From the NCBI GenBank assembly GCA_021234155.1, contig JAJEKV010000210.1:88501-152500 (forward strand): DNA of 64,000 nucleotides, in the 5' to 3' direction. The notes under the pieces were generated by a model that was not told the DNA's origin, ran no database searches, and was given only the letters and a program-made list of their open reading frames with translations. A program made the translations under genes and the position numbers. Positions 46,441 to 57,445 of this stretch are shown one piece after another. Source of the stretch: Isoetes taiwanensis (lineage: Eukaryota > Streptophyta > Lycopodiopsida > Isoetales > Isoetaceae). Positions within the stretch are counted from its first letter, which is position 1. Every line of letters begins with the position of its first letter.

Positions 46441-49401
46441 GTGAAGCGTGTGGATCCTAAAAAGGGTAAAAATGTAATGCCTATCCCCCCAACATGTTTC
46501 AACATTGTTACCACATGTTCTTATCACATTGTTACCCCATTGTAAACATTGTTCTTGTAGGTCAATGCTGTGGACCACCCAAAGGGTGTTGAGGCTTAGA
46601 CTACTAAGCAAATTGTCCTCTACAGTAGGTTGGATTGGAAGAATAAGAAGGTGAAAGTGAAGCACCAATGTAATAAGGAGCTAGTAGGTGAAGGAACTAT
46701 CATACTAGCTGATCCTATCCAGGCTGTAAAGGTTAGGAGAGGATAAAGTGGGTGTGGCCATAACAAGTTTAGAGGAAAAATGGAAGGAAAAAGGATCAAA
46801 TCACCAGGATTGCACTGCTTGTATTAAACAATTAGAGGTTCCATGCATCATGCCACGGCCTATAGCCTGCATTGAGTTTATAGGAGAATTCCTTTTACCG
46901 GAGCCAGAGGTTGTGGATGACACTGATTTTCTTAATGCACCTCCAATAGCTGCCAGGACCACATTTTCAGAGAAGAGGGCACACTCAGTGGTGAAACATT
47001 ATCCTAGCAAGAGGTCCAAGTCAAGTAGTGATTGTTCACATGAAGCTCTGACTAAGGTAAGGGGAATAGAATGTTGTTGGGCTAATTGTGTTCAGAAGTT
47101 TGAAATTGATGAATTGGTGGAAGCAAGAGCCACCTTCCAAGAGTATACTTGTGATGAGAGGAGGACTTACATGTACTCCATTCATGAGCTTGCACTTCAA
47201 GATGAAAAATTTCCAAAGAAAAAAAAATACCCACTGCTAGGGACATGGATATGTGAAGTTGCATGGATACATATTCATGGCATTCCAATTTCATCTTGGC
47301 AAAATTGGCAAGCAAGTCATGCAAAGGGGAGTAAAATTGTATTACATGGAAATAATGGCATGTTGAGGCCAACTTCTAGGATCCTGGCTGCTAGGGAGGT
47401 TTTTGAAAAATATGTTGAATTCAATGCTGAGAATATGCCACATAAAAGTAGGAAAGATCAACAGGGAAAAATAGTTGTCGAAAAGAGATTGCCATCCCAT
47501 TGTACCCAGAAGAGCATATTGGAGGAAGTGAATGCTTTGCTTCGAGAACTACAGTACACCGCAATATCTCAACCCGCCTTGATGAGACTATGGAGCAAGC
47601 ACTTCAAGCATGTCACTATAGACACTTCGAACAACTTTGCAAAGTGCAACTTGTGTGCTAAGTTGAAAGAGATTCTTGATAAGACCAAGCAACCAAGCCA
47701 AAGGGATAAGATAAGGGAGCAAATGAAAGATCACATGACAGACCAACTATCATGTAGATCCACTTATTGGATGTGGAGAACATTATCATGTTTGGAACCC
47801 AATAACTATGTTTGTATTATACATGACAAGATGGATCAATCAAGACTTGTTTGCCACAAGATAGTTACATACCCAAGCAAATCAATAGAGCTTATCCTTT
47901 GCAAGTCTCTCTGACAGGTGCAATAGTGCATGGCTCGGTGCCAATGGCCATTTTAGTTTGCAATTGTGGAGTGATGGTCCTGATTTTCATATTGGAAGTG
48001 TGATGAAGTGCTTGAGGAACTATGAGAGTGGTTATTCTGGTGACCTCCACAACCCTGGAGGTGGTAGCCAACCACTCTTGAAGGCATTGTTGGATAGAAA
48101 GCCTAATAATTTAGAGAAGTTTACTAAGGCAAGGTTTAGGAAGTCAGGTGCTTGAACATGTTGGAGCCTCAAGTTCACGCCCCCAACCTCGAGATCTACC
48201 ACCAAGGTTCCTCCTCCAACTTGACAATTGTCTTTGCCGGATGAGAATACAAACAGTATATGTTCTCATTCCTATCTTATTTAAAGTACCGTGGGTGTCT
48301 TTTGAAAGAGTGAATTTAGGGTTCTTAATGCCCGGACATACTCATGAGGATGTGGATACATTATTTGGGAAGTATAGTCTTGCAGCTTGAAATCTCAAAC
48401 GTGACCAATCTTCCTAGACTAATGGAAGTTCTTAGTGAATGCATTTCACCTTCTCCTATAGGGTTGATCATACAAGAGGTGCCTGATTGGAAGAATTTTA
48501 TCGAAGGTTATGCTCTTGATATGGAAGGTCAATCTAGACCTCTTCAGTACACTTTTTGGGTCATGGGAAATAAGCCAATCATGCAATGGAAGATGAGACC
48601 TTCAGATGATAAATGGAGGCCAGATGAGGGAGTACCTATATGGCACGAAGATGAAAATGGTAAACCTAAGATTCCAAGGGGTCAACCAAAAGCTCTTAAG
48701 CCTTTTCCAGAGGTGGATTCATTGCAAAGCACATTGGACGGCCTTTCTGAATACATCAAGTATTGGAAAAATAACCCCGATGATACCAACCTTGCATTGA
48801 TAGATTATTGGACACAGGTACATGGATTATTGGGACAAGTAGACACATCCTCTGATGAACTCATGGATGGCTACCTAAGACTAGGTGGAGAGACTTGATA
48901 ACACCTGAGGAAGCTGATGATGTGGTTAGTAGTATTCGCAAGTCCATGGCTCCTCCAGCTGCTGAAAAACACTATGTTAGTCCTAGGAAAGGAAGGCCTA
49001 AATATCTTGGGCTGGAGGATTATGATCCCAAAGATGACTTGCTTTGCCATCAATTTGCACTTATAGTACTAGAGCGCAAAGAGATATACCATGTGTGGAT
49101 GGGTTACACCATCTCAGAGGTTTGCAAAGAAGTAGGTGACCGCAATGTGAACAAAGTTCGTGTGGAGTGGTGGTGTCCAGTGCACCAGTTAAATGCAGTG
49201 GCAGATGAAGAAAGGTATAGAGACTGTTGGACAAAGAGATGGAAGAGAAACCCTATTGAAGGGGATGATTGGGTTGAGTTAGATACTATTTTGTTTTCAT
49301 GGACCCCAAAGGTCATCCCAGGCAAGACTGCTAGGGTTACAATTTCTGTGGAAGTGAGGAAGAAAGCTATGATATCTCTAGGGGTCACTTCTGAGAAGTA
49401 A
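46441..49401 (+). pseudogene. DUF7869-type transposase-like gene, broken (element B)
   Basis: The longest frame (46748-47914) ends in a frameshift, then the protein continues in other frames to a stop at 49401. In order: IILADPIQAV near 46710, LLRELQYTAISQPALM, NYVCIIHDKMDQSRL (first acidic site, about 47820), YPLQVSLTGAIVHG in a second frame (47905), LHNPGGGSQPLLKALLD (48045), FLLQLDNC (48220), GFLMPGHTHEDVDTLF (48325), then DWKNFIEGYALDMEG and VEWWCPVHQL in the C-terminal part. The LDN and GHTHEDVD boxes are the hallmark I associate with DUF7869, a DDE-like family. At least four frameshifts and one early TAG disable it. It follows the DUF8039-like exon on the same strand, and the pair may once have been one gene. 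Confidence 0.75.
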
Positions 49402-49638
49402 TTGGCAATATGTAACTCGACATGCATATGTGAAATATTTTTAATTTTTAATGCAATCATGTTGTGCTGTTATAAAAAAAAGTCACATTCTCGATGCAAA
49501 TTTACTAACCCGGGAAAAAGTTGCAGTGCCAAAATGGTCCAAAATCCTGACATAAATCCAATTTAAATGAATGATGGTTTAGCTCATTTTATTACCCTTT
49601 CTCCTCCCTTAAAGTTTGTGTTGTATGCATATTGGCAG

Positions 49639-50269
49639 GACAGGATTGTACCAGTATGATCCTAATGGTATACTAGCTGAGTCCTTGGAGAAGGCATTGG
49701 ATATTCCTGTCTTACATCATGGTAAGTTCATGATACACTTTCTGGAGGTAACAATTAGCTACTCCACCAACAAGATTGTCCGCACATTTCAGGCTCCAAG
49801 AAGCCATCTGGATCTGCAGAATCCTTGGGAAAATATTTTGGCTGCGATCCGAAACTCCTTGTGATGATAAACGTTATGCATGCTGAGTTTTTTCTGTTGT
49901 CAGTGGAGGTTGAAAACTAATCTTATCAATAACCTTGTATTAGGTGGGAGATCGTTATCTTACTGACATCGTCTACAGCAACAATAACCACTTACTAACA
50001 ATTAGAACTGCACCTCTTACATGGATCGGGGAGCCTTTTGTCGTTACACAGGCATGTTTTGGTGAATCAATGCTACATATTTTCTTCTAATTTGTTAAGT
50101 AGTAACTTTTCAGGTTAGAAAGATTGAAGAAGCTTTAGTTGCATGGTGGGAGAAAATAGGGGTCAGACCAATAGTAACTTTTTAGGTTAGAAAGATTGAA
50201 GAAGCTTTAGTTGCATGGTGGGAGGAAATAGGGGTCAGGCCAATGGACCATAGCCTCATGACCAACAAG
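49639..50269 (+). pseudogene. Phosphatidylglycerophosphate phosphatase (PGPP1-like) 3' fragment
   Basis: Exon-like blocks, in phase: 49644-49721 (GLYQYDPNGILAESLEKA, LDIPVLHH), 49793-49866 (SKKPSGSAESLGKYFGC), 49944-50051 (VGDRYLTDIVYSNNNH, TIRTAPLTWIGEPF) and 50114 on (VRKIEEALVAWWEKIGVRP). This is the C-terminal half of the plant HAD phosphatase that removes phosphate from phosphatidylglycerophosphate in phosphatidylglycerol and cardiolipin synthesis. GDRYLTD is the conserved HAD motif with the Mg-binding Asp. The N-terminal half with the nucleophile Asp is absent; element B lies directly upstream. The donor after 49866 reads ATAAAC instead of GTAAAC and the donor after 50051 is GC. The last exon is tandemly duplicated. 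A truncated pseudogene. Confidence 0.8.
50102..50245 (+). repeat. Tandem duplication of a terminal exon, period 72 bp
   Basis: Two copies of TTAGAAAGATTGAAGAAGC ... GAGRAAATAGGGGTCAG. The unit includes the splice acceptor and the coding part of the last PGPP1-like exon. In the first copy the frame runs into a TAG created at the junction. Confidence 0.92.
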
Positions 50270-51227
50270 TATAATTTTATAAAGGACCCAGGATGTTGGT
50301 GAGGAAGCTTAAAGCAAGACATCGCGCAATATGGCTCACTGTTGTTATGCTAATGAGAAGTAAAATACAGAAGCAACATGTAGATTAACCCATGGGGGTT
50401 CAGAATATTGATTTCAGAATCTTTAGAAATTTAAAAGTAAGGTGGACAAGATTCCATTAGGGATAGATGGTATAAATTGGATGAGATGGGTCTGGATGCA
50501 TATTTTTTAAAATGAACAAGATGAGGGATACTTGGATGACAGCAGCATTGTCAGTTGAAGGAAAATTGTTACTTGAAAGAGAACTTGAGAGTAAGGACTG
50601 TGTTATTTGCATGTCACCTCGTCACCGTGCAGAAACCACAACCATTTTTTAATGTGCGTAAACCCATGTAGATCTTCTTCATATACTAGAAGAAAACTGA
50701 TTACATATGCCAAATGATTAGAAAGGAACAATCACTATTTTGGCTCAACAAAGACTTCCAAATCAAAGTCCTTGTGGTTTATTTTTACTTCCAACACAAA
50801 TATAAGGCAATATCATTTTATGTTTGAAGGTAATATTTCTGCCCCATGAAAAAACGGGAGCACAACCGGTGTCCCTAAAAATTATAACTAAAAATTAAAA
50901 GAAAAAAAAAGTAGTGACCCCTTTCTTCCTCTGCAAGCAAACTGGTCTGCCAAGAGCCATGATTTTCTTCCTTGTGCAAGCTTTCAAGCAAGCTCTGATT
51001 TTGGGCATCCCCGTCTCCGCCAGAGCTGTGGAGGTCGAGCATTCCAATTTCCCACGTCATTTTGCCGGATTTTGGCCGGGTTGGACCAACTTGCTCTGAT
51101 CCCAACTCCATTTCCTTCATGCAGATGGGAATGTTTTGAGTGTGAAATCCTTTCGTTGATTCCGATCCTGGACCTTCTGCCTTTCTTGAAAACCCTTTGA
51201 ATTTCTTACTATGGGTTATAAATTTCT
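50270..51227. other. Gene-poor spacer
   Basis: No gene recognised. Short frames near 50914-51120 on both strands show no domain. Confidence 0.5.
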
Positions 51228-51410
51228 ATGACCCGAGCTCTTGTTATTGCCGCTGCTATCTGCGGCTACAGAGCTTACCCCTTCTTAGACACAACCAAAA
51301 TAGCAGGGGCCGAAGCTTCTGCTCCATCTTGGGCATTGCACAGTTACTCGTGGGCAGCGGCAGCGACGGCTAAAGAAGCCCTCCCATTTCCTGGTAACCT
51401 TCAAAACTGA
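51228..51410 (+). CDS. Possible first exon, unidentified
   Basis: An ATG-started frame of 60 codons begins MTRALVIAAAICGYRAYPFL (a hydrophobic N-terminus) and reaches a possible donor after CCATTTCCTG (GTAACC at 51407). Composition (GC-richer, Ala-rich) differs from the flanks. It precedes the ELMO fragment by 650 bp, but I know no ELMO protein with this N-terminus and cannot connect them. Confidence 0.25.
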   Translation: MTRALVIAAAICGYRAYPFLDTTKIAGAEASAPSWALHSYSWAAAATAKEALPFPGNLQN

Positions 51411-52050
51411 TCTGGTCGTCGCGAGTCTGGCTTTGCCTTGCTAGATCAGAAATGCTTTTGCAGAGACAGACCACAGTTTCTTTTAGTTTCTAGAGTTGGC
51501 AAGTTCGAACCTATACAAAATCTGGTATGTGCTATTGTGCAAACCCTTTTCCCTTTAAAAAAATAGATTAGTTGTCTTTGGGTATGATGTGGGATTTACT
51601 CAGCTTATTTTCCTGCTAACTTGCCACTTGTCTTGCAATCACGAAATCTCAACTTTATCTTAAACTTGAATCATTAAAATGCATCTATTCTGTACTATTA
51701 GAATCTAGTAATGGAGTCTTATGAGGCATGTCTTAAGTTAGATATGTTGTTGTACACTGGTTTTTTGTCTATATATTGGGTACTAGTGCATTGTACAGTA
51801 AAGTCCACTGTATATAGGTTAGCATACAAAGCCTGGCAATGGAAGCGCTTTTGCAATGAGGACCTACTAAGCCATTCCTTCTCATTGATGCTTGGAGGCT
51901 TAGAGAGGTTCCTAGAAAATCAAATACATAGTGCAAAATTTGTACTTATATGTAGATAATAATAAGTTAAATGGACAGAATAAACGTGTTTTCTATTGAT
52001 TTGCATTATCTGCAATGATTTATGATCACATAGCTAGTCTAATATGAGTT
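51411..52050. other. Spacer before the ELMO fragment
   Basis: Nothing recognised; a short frame at 51711-51959 has no domain. Confidence 0.5.
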
Positions 52051-52055
52051 TCACA

Positions 52056-52974
52056 TCTCGGCAAAAATCATTTCAACGAATGCTTCACAAAGAGGAAGGA
52101 AAACGAGCACGTTGGGAATACCCATTTGCTGTTGCTGGCATCAATATATCGTTCAGGCTTATTCAAATGCTCTATCTTCGTTCTGGTGTGACTCTTCTGC
52201 TTTGGACTGCTTGTTTTGTTTAAAGGGTTATTTTTCTAACACATAAATCTTCTGGGCAGCGAAACCAAGTTCAAATTCGAAATGAACTTTCTGAAGATCC
52301 TAGGAGGTATAATGCGTACACATTTAACTTCAATTTCGTTCATTTTCATTATTTTCTTCTGTTTTAGAAATGTTGTGCTACACCAATTCAGCTTTTGCAG
52401 GTTGATGCTTTGAGAAATTGTATTTATTTGTAATCTGGTTCCTCAATTTTAGCAAATAGCATCTAGTCTTTCCAATTCGTCAGTGATACCTACTTCACTA
52501 AGCATAATTATAGACTTTATTTCAATCATGAATAGAAAATCAGCACCCTTCCTCATCCAGCACAAACAATGGAAAATAAATGCAGCAAGTAGACATGACC
52601 TTTTTCTCAATAATTCAATCTAGGACTTCATAATTGACTGCATGTAGTTCCTTCAGCAAGCAGCATTTTGATCAATTTCTGTTTTTGTGCAGAAGATGAG
52701 ATGGCATTCGATATGTTGAATGCTGTATTGTGTGGCATTTGAAGTCATGGATGCACAATGACTCGCAATGCGTGCTTCATATATGGAATTTAATGTATGC
52801 ATTGAATACGAATAAATTCTGTACTTCTATGATTAATGAATTGCTATTATCTAATTGAATTTCCTTGTCCAGGCTGTGCTCGGTGCAACTTACAATCAGA
52901 TTGAAAGGGAATTGCCACTGAAAAATGTTACATCCATCAGAGATGTGCCAGCATATAACCTGCTATGCGAGTGA
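52056..52974 (+). pseudogene. ELMO-domain protein, C-terminal fragment
   Basis: Four exon-like blocks: to 52185 (SFQRMLHKEEGKRA, then WEYPFAVAGINISFRLIQML), 52260-52311 (AKPSSNSK, frameshift, NFLKILG), 52693-52794 (EDEMAFDMLNAVL, frameshift, FEVMDAQ*LAMRASYMEFN) and 52873-52974 (AVLGATYNQIEREL ... VPAYNLLCE). Introns are GT-AG and phases fit. These are the core motifs of plant ELMO/CED-12-domain proteins, which in animals act with small GTPases; plant roles are poorly known. The TGA at 52759-52761 replaces the conserved Trp of DAQWLAMRASYM, and two frameshifts break the frame. The N-terminal half is missing. Clearly a pseudogene; its low divergence suggests fairly recent loss. Confidence 0.87.
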
Positions 52975-53027
52975 TCCTAATATATTTCCAGCATATAACC
53001 TGCTATGCGAGTGATCCTAATATATTT
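52948..53027. repeat. Perfect tandem duplication, period 40 bp
   Basis: CCAGCATATAACCTGCTATG ... at 52948 and 52988, identical. It duplicates the end of the ELMO fragment including its stop codon. Confidence 0.97.
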
Positions 53028-54495
53028 AACTTTTCAGGATTTTGTTTTCAGAACCCTACAGGGCTATAGATTTTGGTATACGCTAGACTGGTTCCATGCA
53101 GAAGGAAAGTCATCAATAAAATTTTTAAGCAGGTGTCTTCGAAATAGATTGATACTCCTGCTTGTTGTACAATACACAAACTTGCTAAAGAGGTAGTCTT
53201 TTGCCTCCATGGATTGTTCATGGGGCATATACATGGTTGAAAACTGTTCCTATAGATTCATGCTTAACACCTGTGCTTGTAAAAGGGTTACTTACTGGTT
53301 TTGCAAGTTTCAAACTTGTTGATTGAGATGATTGGGTTTCACATACTTATAAAAAGTAAAATGTTTTAAGTTGAAATGCCCTAATATTTTGATGAGCTGG
53401 TTATCTTCCGATGAAACTTACTACATGGAACTGCAATTTGTCAAGACTTTCAAAGAGTTTTATCCTTGCAAGTAAAGTATGTTAAGTCATTGTACATGCT
53501 ATACATGTTGTGTGGTTTGGATAAATTATATGAAACAAGATCTATCCTAAAATGTTCAGAAGAAATTATTTAGGCTCAATTCAACATCGATGTAAAACAA
53601 GATATCTCAATATGTTTGGGGAAATTATGTACGCTCAACTTGACATCAATATGAAAATAATACCTATTTAAAAATGCCTGTCATATGCCAGCTGTCTTGG
53701 AAGTGTTTGGGTAATTTTGAGGAAACTCGACTCTTGAGGTCAATGAGTTTGGGTTATGCTTCATGTTTGTTTCGGGTTGTGCTTCATGTTTTGGCCTTCC
53801 CTTGAAAACCGGTTGTGCTTCACATTTGCTTTCACTTATTTGGTAGCCCTCCCTTTTAATGCATGAGCAAGAGCTTCAGGCTAGAGTCGTTTTTGCCCCT
53901 TGGTGAAGATATAAATACATACTAGCATGTATAGCTATAGTGATACGAAAATTTAGGGTCTAAAATGGTCAACCTAAAATCTAAAATCACATCAATGCTA
54001 AGAAAAATAGTAGAATTCAAAGCAACCTAAAATTAGGGAGCCATGTTGTGAAGTTGTGGTGCACATCTTACATAGTTGAGGCAAGGTGCCAGTATTATTA
54101 TAAGGCATGCTCGCTTAAATTTGATTGTTTATTCACTTGGATAATTATGTTTTAATTTTCAATTTGTGACTATTCCTCTTACCTGTTTCTAAAATTTTTC
54201 TTTGCCTTTATGTAATCATAAAAAGGCAAGATGGAAATATCATTCTTTGTTGTCATTGCTCCAGGTCCCTAGCTAAGCTCCTAGCTGTCTCATGGGCCTA
54301 GGTGGTCTCCTAAAAAAGTTAATGCAACTTTTCTTCCTTGCTTGATTTCTTTAATCGTTCCATAGTCTTTTACGACCAAAAAAACAATAACTCATAGCTT
54401 GGGGCTTTACATGATAAAGTTCATTCATAAAAGGAGACGAAATACTTGTAGAGGCATTCCATAATGCATAAGCCTCACTCGAATATCACAATAAT
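53028..54495. other. Gene-poor stretch
   Basis: No gene recognised. A short duplication around GTTGTGCTTCATGTTT lies near 53750-53820. Confidence 0.5.
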
Positions 54496-54498
54496 AAT

Positions 54499-54605
54499 AT
54501 AGAATAGAATAGAATAGAATAGAATAGAATTGTTTTTATCGTCCACGGAGAATAGAATAGAATAGAATAGAATAGAATAAAATAGAATAAAATAGAATAG
54601 AATAG
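54499..54605 (-). mobile_element. LINE tail inserted in a LINE tail
   Basis: On the minus strand a (TTCTA)n tract of about 55 bp is followed by CTCCGTGGACGATAAAAAC and a second (TTCTA)n tract. The 19 bp terminal block is that of the LINEs elsewhere. Either a severely truncated LINE copy inserted into an existing tail, or an older tail expanded. Confidence 0.75.
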
Positions 54606-55600
54606 TAAGGGTCACTGCTGGTCTCAATTCTTGGCCCAAATGATCAATTGAAATGCGCAACAAAATATATTCGACAACTGGTATGAGAAGCTATAATCCA
54701 GGTCCTGCAAATAGCTACTTAAAATAAATCTAAAAAAATAGATCAAAACTCACCGTAGTCTTCAATATTATTAACAACGAATCATGGGTAGAGTGTCTTA
54801 TACAATCCCCCTCCCTGCGTGGCTGATACCTAAACTCACAAGTTCTTTATTTCACAGGTTGCTAAACTCTTTAGCTGCATTTTGGAAGATAAAGGTAGTT
54901 CGTTGGCTACAAAGGATTTCGTTTCTAAATGTTCGGGGTTATGGTTTTGAATTGATTGTCAAAATATGACTATCAATTCAAAAACTATAATTTAAGCCAC
55001 TTCACCCTCCGGCGATGGAGGGCAACCCTCCATGCACAGCACCTTGTTTGTTTTGAGTGTATATTATAGGTCGTGCGTGAACTTGTAGATTGTGGCCTCT
55101 TTTCTCTATAGAGTTAAGGAGGAACTAAAAATTGTTAGATGATGAATTGAGTTCCTTGCCCTTTCATCTACCTATTATTAATGTCATGCAATTTGACTCT
55201 TCCTCTGCAAAACCTATAATCACGGAACCTATGCTGCAGGGTAATGCTAAAGTAGTATCAACTGTAAAATCTCCAAATATACATAATAGTTTTACTTCAA
55301 ATTTGCACAGGTCTCCAAAGTGACACCCTGCAACCAACTAGCAGTGCATGATTTATGAAACTCTTCCAGGCAATATCCGTCGTATAACTAAAGAGCTTAC
55401 AAAAGAAAACTTGCATTTTTTAGTTGTTGAGGGCTTCAGGCAGGTACATACTGTTTCTTTGCAACCCTATAGAGCTCTACCAACAAAATTGAAGTCACAA
55501 AACATGTTACATCAGCCATATTACTGACAACCTCCTCATATAAATTTGAGTAAATTACCTAAGCATTGACCATTAGTAATGCTGCTTATTTTGTCAACAT
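54606..55600. other. Gene-poor stretch
   Basis: No domain recognised. A frame at 55132-55323 and the following sequence to about 55490 have somewhat protein-like composition but no family I know. Confidence 0.45.
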
Positions 55601-55603
55601 GAT

Positions 55604-55667
<64 letters not shown>

Positions 55668-55700
55668 TATTTTAACGTCACGCCACTAGGCAGCATCCAA
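55604..55700 (-). mobile_element. LINE 3' end with (TATC)n tail
   Basis: A 64 bp GATA run (55604-55667) is followed by TATTTTAACGTCACGCC; the minus strand thus reads GGCGTGACGTTAAAATA then (CTAT)n, matching the end of the 31.8 kb LINE (GTGGACGTTAAAATA). Confidence 0.6.
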
Positions 55701-56350
55701 TTGGATATGTGACCATGCAGACATTAATAGCATTATGTGGAAACAAATTCATAGCATCATAGATATGAAGATAAAGCTAGAGATGCGGAACAGACATGTT
55801 ATTGACAAAGCTCAATAGCTCCTGGTTTGTCTACAACAATGCAAAACTTTTGGCTGCTTCCATTTCGAATCGTTCCACAACCATAATATATGCCATCCAC
55901 CAACCACCGAGTAAAGTCCACCTGGTTACCGGGCTCACAGGGCCAATGTTTTATCTAGACAAAATGAGTTCATGTTTGGTCTATTTGATCATAATAAATA
56001 GGTGCATTCTTAGGTCATTTTATCCATATTATATACAATTGCAATTTTATGATGGTTTCATTACATTTTGCATCAACTTTGTGCAATGGGCAGTGAAAGT
56101 TACAATTTATCTAGTGGCATAAGCATGATCTATAGCCCTTACTATTCCATTATCTAAACACTAATCTACATCCCTGTTGCGATTTGGGTTATTGAAGATG
56201 GACTTTGTTCTTTTATGAGAGGAAATCATTTTTGAGTTAGCATTCCATTCCACGCTTCCACAATTGTCCACCATCGTGCATGACTTGGCATAGACCTTGA
56301 GGTTCAGATGGCGAGGCATTGGTTTGACCAATAATTATCTTTATCATTTG
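55701..56350. other. Gene-poor stretch
   Basis: Nothing recognised. The frame at 55796-56122 has no known domain. Confidence 0.5.
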
Positions 56351-56354
56351 TCAA

Positions 56355-56473
56355 ATGAAAACCTTTCGGTGCGGTGGGTTTTTAATCCTAGTAGTAAATT
56401 GTACTAGCCCATTGTATGGGTCCCATGACCTATTGGTTTATGGGCATGAAAAACTATTCTATTCTATTCTATT
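56355..56473 (+). mobile_element. LINE 3' end with (TTCTA)n tail
   Basis: Contains CTTTCGGTGCGGTGGGTTTT, ATCCTAGTAGTAAATTGTAC, GGGTCCCATGACCTATTGG and ATGAAAAACTATTCTATTC in the order seen in the 18.7-18.9 kb LINE 3' UTR. Only this 120 bp end is present, so a SINE sharing the LINE tail is an alternative. Confidence 0.7.
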
Positions 56474-56744
56474 AGTTACCAGATGGACTTTGTCTATAGA
56501 GGAAGCTAAGTTTGAGTTAATACCCTACAATTGTCCTGCAAAGTTTCAGATAGACCTACATCCAGAGGCATTGGTTTGACCAATAATCATCTTTACTTTG
56601 TCAAATTAGCAACAACACAATTTGCAAGAGGACGGATTTTATGCATGAGCAATAGTTGTAAGTGTTAGTTACCAAGGTGTAAAGGTAGAAAGCTCCAAAC
56701 GAAATTGTTGTTGGGGCTATGAAACTGATGAAAAATAAATTTGG

Positions 56745-56865
56745 CGTAATCGACGGGGAGGGGGAGCCCCGAAAGCGGCCGCCGGCTGAGGGAGCCAGGC
56801 CGGGCGGGTGCGCCGAGAGGGCACCCTCGCGAGGGCGAATGCCCCCTCCCGAGAGATTATGGGAC
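56745..56865. other. GC-rich islet
   Basis: About 120 bp with GC content far above the surroundings, including GCGGCCGC, GGCCGGGCGGG and CCCTCGCGAGGG, a 12 bp palindrome. It lies immediately beside the TIR element and may be part of it (it begins GTAATCGAC, like the TIR start GTAATCAAC). Confidence 0.7.
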
Positions 56866-57445
56866 GTAATCAACACTAGGCTTAAATTTCCGGTCGTTTG
56901 CTCGTTTGATTGGGTTTACCGATGGATTCCGTGATGAATCAAGCCGTGATTCGATGGGTTTTTATACAAGATTTGAAGATTGATGGGTTCTTATAAAGCA
57001 AAAGCAAGAAAAACTCGCAAGCAAGGAAGAAAACTCGCACAAATTTGTTCCTTAATGCAGAACCGACCATTTCTTCTCGTTTATGAAGTCAGTAGCTTAT
57101 TTCTTCCGCCACAACCATAGTTAGATCCGGTAGTTGAAGCAACGGAAGAGAGTCGCAGTGGAAGATCCCGGCCACCATAACTGTGCACCACTCCGGAAGC
57201 TGGCTGCATAGAAAAAACAGAGGGCAGGAAGCCGATCAGAAGCCCATCGCCGCCTGCATAGAAAAAACAGAGGGAAGGGGAGCGGCACCTGCATAGAAAA
57301 AACAGAGGGAAGGGGAGCCCATCGCTGCCTGCTTAGAGAAAACAGAGAGGAAAGGGGGGCGGCGCCGCTCCGCTAAACCGGCCATGTTTACGCCATATAA
57401 TATTGATGTAATTTAGGCATAATTTAAGCCTAGTGTTGATTACGA
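56866..57445. mobile_element. Small TIR element (about 575 bp)
   Basis: GTAATCAACACTAGGCTTAA (from about 56870) is repeated inverted as TTAAGCCTAGTGTTGATTAC (to about 57444). The interior holds three to four copies of GCATAGAAAAAACAGAGGGA (57205-57350). No coding region. A non-autonomous DNA transposon is the likely identity; a target duplication is not obvious. Confidence 0.75.

Noticed and set aside
56719-56934. GC-rich plus-strand frame of 71 codons
   Set aside because: Open only because of GC bias in the islet; no domain, crosses the TIR end.
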